Origin: an uncultured Clostridia bacterium
Lineage (GTDB): Bacteria; Bacillota; Clostridia; Christensenellales; UBA1242
Direction: 5' to 3'
Assembly: GCA_904397185.1 (NCBI GenBank)
Contig: CAJFOL010000065.1
Span: forward strand, 1-7,801
Length of the DNA stretch: 7,801 bases
In this document: piece by piece, positions 1 to 6,295 of the stretch
How positions within the stretch are numbered: the first letter of the stretch is position 1
Layout: each line of letters opens with the position of its first letter
Notes under the pieces: generated by a model
What the model was told of the DNA's origin: nothing
What the model saw: the letters and a program-made list of their open reading frames with translations, nothing else
Databases searched by the model: none
Translations under genes and position numbers: made by a program

Positions 1-2150
1 GTCAGCATGAAAGATGGTATGCCTATTACAAATGCCTCAAGAAGTAGCATCATACTCGGTCTATATGGATAGGTTATCTGTGGCAAAAATAGAGTGATAA
101 TTGTAAGAGTGATTGCAAAAAATGTTTTCATAAGGAAAAGTGAAGAGGAGTTCTGCACATTGTTTACGACCTGTCGACCTTCTTTCACGACTGATGGAAG
201 GGAAGAGAAGTTTGACTCAAGCAGTACAAGTTTTGAGATGTTTCTTGCCACTTCACTTCCGTCTGCCATAGCAATTGAGCAGTCTGCCTCTTTAAGTGCA
301 AGGGTATCATTGACACCATCTCCTGTCATCGCTACAACTTTGCCTTTATTTTTAAGTGCTTTTACAATGGTGTACTTTTGCTCTGGTGTAACCCTTCCAA
401 ACACAGTAAACTGGTCAGCCATTTGCTCGACCTCTTTAGTGCTTAGGTTTTCAAGTGAAAGGTATTTGTCGCTATTTTCAACTCCCACTCGCTGTGCGAT
501 TTTTGATACAGTTGCAGGGTCGTCACCTGAGATAATTTTTATTTCAACACCGTTATCTTTAAACCATTGTATTGTTTCAATGGCATCATCTCGTATATGT
601 TCTTCAAGGACGATAAGAGCGAGCAGTGTCGAGTCTTTTCCACTCATATCCTTGTCAAACTTTTCGCTTTCCGATTCCGCTAGGGCGATAATTCGCAGAC
701 CCTTGCTTTGCTGTTGCTTGACAAATTCAAGTTGTTCGGGAGTGAGTTTGCATCCAATTCGGGTATATGCACCAAGGAAGTAGATTTTTTTATTTGAAAA
801 TTGTGTTATTGAATATTTCCTCTCTGATGAGAACTCCAGTGTGTTGAGTGCGGTGTAATCTTGATGCCTTCCAAATTCCTTAATCATAGCGCTTGAGGTG
901 GAGTTTATTGTCTTTTGCAAATTTAAAATGTTTGTCAATATCTTTGTGATACTTGCCTTACGTCTGTTTGTAAAGGTCATGTAATCTACAACTTTCATAG
1001 TACCATCGGTGATTGTACCAGTTTTATCAAGACATAAGACATTTGTCCTTGCAAGCATTTCAATGGAATATAGGTCACGTACAAGTGTCTTCTTCCTTGC
1101 CAGTTTGATGACACCAATGGCAAGAGCGACTGTTACCAGCAGGAACATCCCAGCAGGTATCATACTTGTGAGGGCACCGCTTGTGTAGGTGATTTGGTCT
1201 TTCAGCGATGCACCAGCGGTGTATTGTTTTAAGAAGGTGAGTATCCCGATAGGTACAAGTGCGATACCGATATACTTTATAAGTCTATTAAGGTCTTTAA
1301 AGAGGTTAGACTCTGGTGCCTTAAACTCTTTGGCTTTCTTTGCCATTTGATAGACATAATTGTCTTTTCCAATCTTCTCAACCTTCGCATAGCATTGTCC
1401 GCTTACTATAAAACTTCCCGATAACAGCCAATCTCCACTTGTCTTTTCAATGGCATTTGATTCGCCTGTTAAAAGGCTCTCGTTTGCCTCAACTTTTCCG
1501 TCTATAATCTTGCAGTCGGATGGTATTTGATTTCCGTTTTTTAAGACTATGATATCATCAAGCAGAAGTTGGTCGGAGGCTATCATAATTTCCTCTCCGT
1601 CTCTTATTGTCTTAACCAGCGGGGCAGTGACGATGGAGAGTTTTTCGATTGTGATTTTTGCTCTTATCTCCTGTATAATTGCAATGGCAGTGTTAGCAAC
1701 GATAACAAATATGAAAATTAGGTCACTATATGAGCCGACAGCGATGAGAGCAACTGCTATAATAAGCCAAAGCATATTGAAAAATGTGAATATATTTTTA
1801 GCAAATATTGACCAATAAGATTTTGTTGATTTAACTTTGGTTTTGTTTATAAGGTTGTTTGCAATTCGCTCATCCACCTGCGATTTTGTAAGTCCAACTT
1901 TAATATCTGGCTCATATCTTACAACGTTGTCAGGAACGGCAGGGGTTTCTTCTTCAATTTTTTTCTTTTTGTTTAACCTATCATATATAGATTTTTTTAA
2001 CTTTTCTAAAATCTTCAAATGTTTTTCATAGCCTTCCATAGTAAAGAAAAAGATAGAATTGTCGGTTGGGACATTTCTATTGTATCTAACTTCTGATTTT
2101 AGTAAAGTCTTATATCTTGAACTTTTAAGGTCGGATTTATTTTTCTTCAT
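1..2150 (-). CDS. Cation-translocating P-type ATPase, Exp7/CtpE-like (3' end cut by window edge)
   Basis: This is a membrane pump that couples ATP hydrolysis to cation transport. I translated 716 codons; the C-terminus lies beyond the left edge. Visible in order: a lysine-rich cytosolic N-terminus (about 1-85); a GLTKSQVDERI segment typical of the family start; TM1-TM2 (about 120-160); the actuator loop TGES at 228-231; TM3-TM4 with PAGM at 332-335; the phosphorylation motif DKTGT with D375; a nucleotide-binding-domain FLGAYTRIG segment where related pumps have KGAPE; ISGDDP; TGDGVND at 609-615; then TM5-TM6 ending in IGIPSFML. The P332-to-D375 distance of 43 matches SERCA. ISGDDP, SMIPAGM and IGIPSF fit, as I recall the family, the Exp7/CtpE group; mycobacterial CtpE is reported to move Ca2+. 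The substrate here is unproven. About four helices are missing. ATG at 2150 is the first in-frame start and has no Shine-Dalgarno sequence; Met39 has none either. Confidence 0.93.
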   Translation of the reverse strand, partial: MKKNKSDLKSSRYKTLLKSEVRYNRNVPTDNSIFFFTMEGYEKHLKILEKLKKSIYDRLNKKKKIEEETPAVPDNVVRYEPDIKVGLTKSQVDERIANNLINKTKVKSTKSYWSIFAKNIFTFFNMLWLIIAVALIAVGSYSDLIFIFVIVANTAIAIIQEIRAKITIEKLSIVTAPLVKTIRDGEEIMIASDQLLLDDIIVLKNGNQIPSDCKIIDGKVEANESLLTGESNAIEKTSGDWLLSGSFIVSGQCYAKVEKIGKDNYVYQMAKKAKEFKAPESNLFKDLNRLIKYIGIALVPIGILTFLKQYTAGASLKDQITYTSGALTSMIPAGMFLLVTVALAIGVIKLARKKTLVRDLYSIEMLARTNVLCLDKTGTITDGTMKVVDYMTFTNRRKASITKILTNILNLQKTINSTSSAMIKEFGRHQDYTALNTLEFSSERKYSITQFSNKKIYFLGAYTRIGCKLTPEQLEFVKQQQSKGLRIIALAESESEKFDKDMSGKDSTLLALIVLEEHIRDDAIETIQWFKDNGVEIKIISGDDPATVSKIAQRVGVENSDKYLSLENLSTKEVEQMADQFTVFGRVTPEQKYTIVKALKNKGKVVAMTGDGVNDTLALKEADCSIAMADGSEVARNISKLVLLESNFSSLPSVVKEGRQVVNNVQNSSSLFLMKTFFAITLTIITLFLPQITYPYRPSMMLLLEAFVIGIPSFML

Positions 2151-2161
2151 AATTTAGTTTT

Positions 2162-2191
2162 AGTATATATTATTTATTAATAAAAAGTCAA
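2162..2191 (-). promoter_or_regulatory. Sigma-A-type promoter of the P-type ATPase gene
   Basis: Read on the minus strand, TTGACT (2191-2186) is followed after 18 bases by TATACT (2167-2162). Both boxes are one mismatch from consensus. Transcription would begin near 2155, about five bases before the ATG at 2150, so the message would be nearly leaderless; this agrees with the absence of a ribosome binding site. AT richness raises the chance of a fortuitous match. Confidence 0.5.
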
Positions 2192-2208
2192 CTTTATTAC
2201 AAATAGAT

Positions 2209-2237
2209 TTGACATATTAAAGAAAAATATGTATTCT
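2209..2237 (+). promoter_or_regulatory. Sigma-A-type promoter of the tRNA nucleotidyltransferase gene
   Basis: A perfect TTGACA (2209-2214) is followed by a 17-base spacer and TATTCT (2232-2237). The expected start site near 2244 coincides with the Shine-Dalgarno sequence AAGGTGA (2244-2250), leaving a leader of roughly 11 bases before the ATG at 2255. Its -35 box is 17 bases from the -35 box of the divergent ATPase promoter, so a single bound protein could affect both. Confidence 0.65.
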
Positions 2238-2254
2238 TTTATTAAGGTGAAATT

Positions 2255-3493
2255 ATGCAGATAGAAATACCAAACAATCTTAAAACATTATCAGATATCT
2301 TTTCACAGCCACTGTATGTTGTAGGTGGTTATATAAGAAACTGCCTTTTGGGCTTAAAAAATCAAGATATTGACATTTGTTCCTCTCTGACAATAGATGA
2401 GGTGGAGAAACTCCTCGAGGGGAGCGAGTTTACATTAAAAGTCAAAAGCAAGGTCCTTGGTAGCGGTGTAATCATGGCTGGTGACGACAGTTATGAGTAT
2501 ACCTGCTTTAGACGTGATATTTATCCAGAGGGCGGAGGACATATGCCTGAAAAGGTGGAGTTTATTAAGGACGTCAGCGAGGATGCAAAACGTCGTGACT
2601 TTACCTGTAATGCACTATATTATGATATCAAAAATGACAAGATTTTGGACTTTTATAATGGTATTGATGACATAAAAAAGAAAATTCTTCGCACAGTTGA
2701 AACCCCAGAGTTTGTTTTGTCCCACGATGGTGTGAGAATACTTAGACTTTTTAGGTTTGAGTGCGAACTTAACTTCAAAATTGAAAAACATACCTATCAA
2801 ACGGCACTAAAATATAGCGGGAATATGCGAGATATTTCAGGCGAGCGAGCCATCTATGAGATAACACGTATCTTGCATAGCCCGAAAAAATATCCAGGCT
2901 ACACCAAAAAACATGCATATATGAAGGCACTAAAACAGTTTAATAAAGCCTCACTTTGGCCTATTTTCAAAATAGACTGCCCAAAAGTTAAATTTAACAT
3001 GGTCAAGAAGGTTGAGCATAAATCTCAAGGCTTCTTGATTGACGTCATCGACACGGTCAAGCCTATATCCATCTCATATTATTTAAATCTCATCTTGACA
3101 GAATCGTTTGGCATGAACAAGAAGATGACCGAGCAGTATATAAATATCATTTGCGGATACTATGAGGCACTAAACCATGTGCAGAACAAACCATATTTCT
3201 TCAAATATTTTTCTTCTTTTCCAAGCATTCATGAACTTTTGCTTGCAAAGTCGAAATATCTTGCAAATAAGTATGAATTTTTCTATAAATATATCATCTC
3301 TCACAAGATAGTTGTCTCTGTCAAGGATATGAAGATAACAGGTGAGGATATTCGAAAAAACTATCCAAATGTCAAACAAAATCGTTATAAGCCAATCTTA
3401 GAGAGCCTATTAAGTGATATTTTTGACGGGGTTATCTCAAATGATAAGGAAGAACTTATCAAGGCGGTTGAGAATAAACTTAAATATTTGTAA
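2255..3493 (+). CDS. cca: CCA-adding-type tRNA nucleotidyltransferase (class II poly(A) polymerase family)
   Basis: This 412-residue cytosolic enzyme probably builds or repairs the 3' CCA end of tRNAs from CTP and ATP. Class II nucleotidyltransferase motifs are in order: VVGGYIRN (22-29, with G24, G25 and R28); the metal-binding pair D38 and D40 in DIDI; the flexible-loop region around FRRDIYPEGG; motif B RRDFTCNAL (113-121); motif D with D158 and R161 in HDGVRILR; and a motif-E-like GERAIYEITRIL (196-207). The D and R of motif D, which pair with the incoming base in Geobacillus CCA enzyme, are kept, but the preceding Glu is His157. The C-terminal half (about 215-412) is lysine-rich and diverged, and I see no HD domain. 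AAGGTGA four bases upstream supports the ATG. A poly(A) polymerase or a CC- or A-adding enzyme is possible, but only one such gene is visible here. Confidence 0.88.
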   Translation: MQIEIPNNLKTLSDIFSQPLYVVGGYIRNCLLGLKNQDIDICSSLTIDEVEKLLEGSEFTLKVKSKVLGSGVIMAGDDSYEYTCFRRDIYPEGGGHMPEKVEFIKDVSEDAKRRDFTCNALYYDIKNDKILDFYNGIDDIKKKILRTVETPEFVLSHDGVRILRLFRFECELNFKIEKHTYQTALKYSGNMRDISGERAIYEITRILHSPKKYPGYTKKHAYMKALKQFNKASLWPIFKIDCPKVKFNMVKKVEHKSQGFLIDVIDTVKPISISYYLNLILTESFGMNKKMTEQYINIICGYYEALNHVQNKPYFFKYFSSFPSIHELLLAKSKYLANKYEFFYKYIISHKIVVSVKDMKITGEDIRKNYPNVKQNRYKPILESLLSDIFDGVISNDKEELIKAVENKLKYL

Positions 3494-3497
3494 ACAC

Positions 3498-3533
3498 AAA
3501 ACTACCTAAAATTTCAATTAGGTAGTTTTTTTT
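3498..3533 (+). terminator. Intrinsic terminator after cca, possibly bidirectional
   Basis: A 12-base-pair stem (AAAACTACCTAA at 3498-3509 with TTAGGTAGTTTT at 3518-3529) encloses an 8-base loop. Eight Ts run from 3526 to 3533. It lies just after the stop codon of the nucleotidyltransferase gene. On the minus strand the hairpin is followed by TTTTGTGTTT, a weaker U-tract that could also end the convergent VanW-domain transcript. Confidence 0.88.
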
Positions 3534-3589
3534 AAAAAATATTTAGAAACACAATTTTCTTTGCTTATAAGTAAAAGCGGATAATCCTC

Positions 3590-5098
3590 TTAAATAATAT
3601 TAAACCGTCTTTTCGCATTTTCTGTGGTCTCTTTGGTGACCTTTTGAGGACTTAAATATTTGACATTGCTAGCGGGGAGTGTCATGCCCTCTTCAAGTGT
3701 TCCGCTTCCTTCGACAATAATGCCGTTTTGAGCAGGGTAACTGTCATGGCGAATTTCTTTTTCTTCCACCAAAACTCCGTTCTTGAAGTATTGCAGATAG
3801 CCTCTGCTCTCATAGCCCTCTTGCGGATATTTAAGCCTATAATATTCGCCCTTGTAAATCACTTTATTTGAGTATTCTCCACTGTTATCGGTGATAATTT
3901 TGTCACCACCATGAGGAATAACTTTGACAAGTTCGCTCCTCGTCTTTATTTCAAGCCCATCATCAAGTGGCTGACCATAGATTTCAACGATTGCATTTTT
4001 CTCATCGCCGTATGCTTTTATATAGATAGGCATATCAAGGTTGTTCTTAAACACAAGGTCGGCATAGCCCTCACTGACCATTGCATCAAATGAAAGCGGA
4101 ACATAGGATGCGGGAAGTGTGTGATGGCATACTTTAAGTACGTCAATATCAGCACGAATAAGGGCATTATAAAGTGTGGTAGAGGCTTGGCAGACACCAC
4201 CACCTTTGCCAGAGACATAACTTCCATTAAAGATTATTTTGGCATCCTTGTAACCATTTTCAGCAGTCCTTGGACCAGTCGTTGCATTAAATGACACCTC
4301 TTGGTCAGGTTCGACAATCATGCCGTTAAAAGAAGAGAGTGCTTTTTTGATGTTAGATTTACGATTTTCTGTAGATTTTGAGTAATCTGTTGAAAATGAG
4401 GAACGCATAGTTATCTTATCAAGTGCATTTTCGAGGGCTTCTTTTGGCGATACTTCCACAAATGGTATGTTTATAACATAGTTGTCGCCATTTCCAAATG
4501 CCTCATTCAAAGCCTCATCAAGTGCAATTCTATCGACCATAACACCATTTTCGCTTTGGCTTATGCTGAACATCTGCTTATCTTGTGGGTTAAACACAAT
4601 CTTAGCCTCAACTGGCTCTCTGTTGATTTCACTGACGATACTGTCTATTTTTTCATCGACTCCGCCATAAAGGTCTTGGTATGGCACGATTACATTAAGA
4701 CCATTATTTTTTATCTCATTTTCAATCTTCTTTCTTTCAAATATGTTGTCAGCATTTTTGTTCCTAAGCAGGTTTTCAAGTACAGGCGAAAAGTTGCCGA
4801 CAATTTCAAAATCACTGCCATTAAGTTGCCAAGTTTTGTCGCCGTTTTTCAAGGTTACCACTATTGACTCCTTGTTATCGATTAAATCTTTAGATAGTTT
4901 TGCCTCTGCCTCGGATATATTAAGACCTGACACGTCCACACCATTTACCTTGGTGTTTTGGGCGAAGCGAGAGGCATTAAGTCCGCTGTCGCCAAAATAG
5001 AATTGGCAAAACAGGAGCAGTCCAACCGCAATAAAACATACAACTATTAGCCAAATGATTGAAGAGGGGTTACTTTTTGCTTTTTCTTTTACTTTCAT
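3590..5098 (-). CDS. Membrane-anchored VanW-domain protein (YoaR-like)
   Basis: This 502-residue protein probably acts on the outer face of the membrane at the cell wall. Layout: a short basic cytosolic tail; one transmembrane anchor (about 13-34) with no lipobox; VNGVDVSGLNISEAEAKL (51-68), the hallmark opening of YoaR-type proteins; a PG_binding_4-like region (about 75-215); the VanW domain (about 232-375) with GGGVCQASTTLY (299-310, C303) and CHHTLP (324-329); and a C-terminal G5-like beta region (about 383-465). VanW was named from vancomycin-resistance clusters, but no van genes are visible here, so resistance should not be inferred. VanW-domain proteins of Clostridioides difficile have recently been described as L,D-transpeptidases; by that analogy C303 is a candidate catalytic residue. 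Activity here is inferred. AAGGAG (5109-5104) supports the ATG. The gene is convergent with cca and divergent from the VTT gene. Confidence 0.9.
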   Translation of the reverse strand: MKVKEKAKSNPSSIIWLIVVCFIAVGLLLFCQFYFGDSGLNASRFAQNTKVNGVDVSGLNISEAEAKLSKDLIDNKESIVVTLKNGDKTWQLNGSDFEIVGNFSPVLENLLRNKNADNIFERKKIENEIKNNGLNVIVPYQDLYGGVDEKIDSIVSEINREPVEAKIVFNPQDKQMFSISQSENGVMVDRIALDEALNEAFGNGDNYVINIPFVEVSPKEALENALDKITMRSSFSTDYSKSTENRKSNIKKALSSFNGMIVEPDQEVSFNATTGPRTAENGYKDAKIIFNGSYVSGKGGGVCQASTTLYNALIRADIDVLKVCHHTLPASYVPLSFDAMVSEGYADLVFKNNLDMPIYIKAYGDEKNAIVEIYGQPLDDGLEIKTRSELVKVIPHGGDKIITDNSGEYSNKVIYKGEYYRLKYPQEGYESRGYLQYFKNGVLVEEKEIRHDSYPAQNGIIVEGSGTLEEGMTLPASNVKYLSPQKVTKETTENAKRRFNII

Positions 5099-5103
5099 CT
5101 TTT

Positions 5104-5109
5104 CTCCTT
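5104..5109 (-). promoter_or_regulatory. Ribosome binding site of the VanW-domain gene
   Basis: AAGGAG read on the minus strand lies five bases before the ATG at 5098. It fixes that start, which places a short lysine-rich tail before the membrane anchor. Confidence 0.85.
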
Positions 5110-5146
5110 AAATCTATTTTTGATTATTATTTGTAACTTTGCAAAA

Positions 5147-5176
5147 ATTATTACAAAATTAAAATATAAAATGTAA
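5147..5176 (-). promoter_or_regulatory. Possible promoter of the VanW-domain gene
   Basis: On the minus strand TTACAT (5176-5171) and AATAAT (5152-5147) are separated by 18 bases. The leader would be about 40 bases and would contain the AAGGAG site. Both boxes are imperfect and the region is very AT-rich, so this is only a candidate. Confidence 0.25.
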
Positions 5177-5178
5177 GG

Positions 5179-5184
5179 TATAAT
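5179..5184 (+). promoter_or_regulatory. Candidate -10 box of the VTT-domain gene
   Basis: A perfect TATAAT ends 27 bases before the ATG at 5212, predicting a leader of about 20 bases. No convincing -35 box is found 16 to 19 bases upstream. A second TATAAT at 5201-5206 is too close to the start codon to give a normal leader. Confidence 0.35.
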
Positions 5185-5211
5185 AAACACCTCATTGCTT
5201 TATAATAAATT

Positions 5212-5940
5212 ATGCAAAAGTTGACAACTAAAAAGAAGATTATCCGCACTGTTATTGTTTTGCTTGCGATAACTCTTTTTTTGCTTTTGATATACCTAAT
5301 TTTAGTATGGACTGGACTGTGGGAGAAACTTAACTCTGTTGAAAAACTCAAAAACCTTATTTTATCACTCGGCATTTGGGGGAGAATAACATTTGTCGTA
5401 TTTCAGTTTTTGCAGGTGACCTTTATCCCCGTGCCATCACCCATGCTAATCTTGGCAGGGTCGCTTATCTATGGACCATTGCAGGCGGGGCTATTATCTC
5501 TTGCTGGAATACTCCTCGGAAGCGGGTTTGCCTTCTTTTTAGGGCGAACATTTGGCAAAAAACTCGTGACATTTATGGTAGGGGAAGAGTCTCAAAAGAA
5601 ATGGACTAAACTTTTAGGCGAGTGTAAATATTCCTTTGTTATCATGATGCTTTTGCCGTGCTTCCCTGATGATATTCTGTGTTTAGTCGCAGGACTAACC
5701 GATATGAGTTGGACGTTTTTCATGGTAACACAGTTTATATCAAGACCGATAGGGATATTTTCGGTAAGTTATCTGACAAGCGGAGAGATAATCCCATATT
5801 CAGGCTGGGGACTCGCTGTCTGGGCTGTCATAATAATTGCCTCTTTAACTTTAATCTATCTTTCGATTAAGTACAATAGACAAATAGAAAATTTTATCAA
5901 AAATTTATTTAAGAAAAATAAAAAAATAAAATATAAATAA
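5212..5940 (+). CDS. TVP38/TMEM64-family membrane protein (VTT/DedA superfamily)
   Basis: This 242-residue polytopic inner-membrane protein opens with a basic MQKLTTKKK and a first helix at about 11-33. The VTT core follows: FIPVPSP (71-77) in a re-entrant-type segment; GSLIYGPLQAG (83-93); a glycine-rich helix ending in LGRTFGKK (110-117, with G111 and R112); PCFPDD (149-154) followed by AGLTDMSW (160-167), a signature of the TVP38 branch; and a last helix at about 197-219 before a lysine-rich tail. Related DedA proteins move undecaprenyl phosphate across the membrane, and eukaryotic VTT proteins are lipid scramblases. The substrate of the bacterial TVP38 branch is not settled, so a lipid-transport role is inference. 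A stop codon sits two codons upstream in frame, so ATG 5212 is the only reasonable start, yet no Shine-Dalgarno sequence precedes it. Confidence 0.88.
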   Translation: MQKLTTKKKIIRTVIVLLAITLFLLLIYLILVWTGLWEKLNSVEKLKNLILSLGIWGRITFVVFQFLQVTFIPVPSPMLILAGSLIYGPLQAGLLSLAGILLGSGFAFFLGRTFGKKLVTFMVGEESQKKWTKLLGECKYSFVIMMLLPCFPDDILCLVAGLTDMSWTFFMVTQFISRPIGIFSVSYLTSGEIIPYSGWGLAVWAVIIIASLTLIYLSIKYNRQIENFIKNLFKKNKKIKYK

Positions 5941-6069
5941 ATTATTTAATTAAAAAAATATTATAAAAATAATATTATTAAAAATAAATAAAAAGTACTG
6001 TCAAAAATATAAAAAAATATTGTAAAAAATAAAAAATGCTAAAATTTGACAAAAAATTAATATTTAATT
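5941..6069. other. Extremely AT-rich convergent spacer with AT-only inverted and direct repeats
   Basis: Only about nine of 129 bases are G or C. AATATTAT (5957-5964) and ATAATATT (5969-5976) form an inverted repeat around AAAA; on the minus strand it runs into a T tract. A second AT-only inverted repeat, AAAATTAA (6053-6060) with TTAATTTT (6064-6071), overlaps the LysM stop codon and is also followed by Ts on the minus strand. Either could help end the LysM transcript, but such stems are weak and expected by composition. An imperfect direct repeat (5951-5972 and 6010-6032) is also present. No GC-containing terminator is seen for the VTT gene. Confidence 0.6.
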
Positions 6070-6234
6070 TTAAAAATTATTTTTGATAAAAATAACTTTG
6101 CCTTTTTTAATCATTTTTGGAGTAATATTGTTTGTTATCAGTATGCTCAAAGGTGAAACTTTATATTTTTCGGCAATTTTTTCAAGGTTGTCTCCCTCTT
6201 TTACAATATAAATTTGATTGTATTCTTTTTTCAT
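6070..6234 (-). CDS. 54-residue stand-alone LysM-domain protein
   Basis: The whole protein is essentially one LysM module, a fold that binds GlcNAc-containing glycans such as peptidoglycan. Visible landmarks are YIVKEGDNLEKIAEKYKVS (9-27), matching the usual YxVKxGDTLxxIAxKY opening, then ILITNNI (31-37) and IKKGKVIFI (42-50), matching the LxxxNxI and LxxGxxLxI strands. No signal peptide or membrane helix is present, so it should remain cytosolic (or in the mother cell, if the organism sporulates). An upstream extension of the frame to 6633 is antisense to the flippase gene. The AAGGAG-type site at 6241-6249 sits right before this ATG and settles the short start. It diverges from the flippase gene across 61 bases. 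Signal-less LysM modules occur in spore-coat proteins such as SafA and SpoVID, but a spore role here is only a guess. Confidence 0.82.
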   Translation of the reverse strand: MKKEYNQIYIVKEGDNLEKIAEKYKVSPLSILITNNITPKMIKKGKVIFIKNNF

Positions 6235-6240
6235 AAATTT

Positions 6241-6249
6241 CTCTCCTTT
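6241..6249 (-). promoter_or_regulatory. Ribosome binding site of the LysM gene (decides its start)
   Basis: AAAGGAGAG read on the minus strand lies six bases before the ATG at 6234. No comparable site precedes any start in the longer upstream extension of this frame, so the 54-residue product is preferred. Confidence 0.75.
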
Positions 6250-6284
6250 AGTTTTAAATTCTATGCCACCTAAATAACATATAT

Positions 6285-6293
6285 GAGGAGAAG
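6285..6293 (+). promoter_or_regulatory. Ribosome binding site of the flippase gene
   Basis: GAGGAGAAG lies two bases before the ATG at 6296, with the GGAG core five bases away. The 61-base divergent gap must hold the promoters of both flanking genes. Only a weak plus-strand candidate (TTTAGT, 18 bases, TAAATA) is visible, so I do not call promoters there. Confidence 0.8.
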
Positions 6294-6295
6294 AA

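Noticed and set aside
94..783. A 229-codon open frame on the plus strand
   Set aside because: It is antisense to the P-type ATPase gene, whose minus-strand reading carries all catalytic motifs. The plus-strand protein is Ser/Leu-rich low-complexity sequence with no recognisable domain.
4482..5000. Several plus-strand frames of 60 to 103 codons
   Set aside because: All are antisense to the VanW-domain gene, which has a clear start, ribosome binding site, membrane anchor and conserved domain.
3590..5098. Vancomycin resistance from the VanW similarity
   Set aside because: No vanH, vanA/B, vanX or VanS/VanR homologue is in the window, and VanW-domain proteins of the YoaR type are widespread in susceptible Gram-positives.
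5999..6074. TTGACA-like boxes on both strands in the AT-rich spacer, suggesting antisense promoters
   Set aside because: The matching -10 boxes are poor, and in sequence this AT-rich partial promoter matches are expected. There is no reading frame or RNA-like structure downstream that they would serve.
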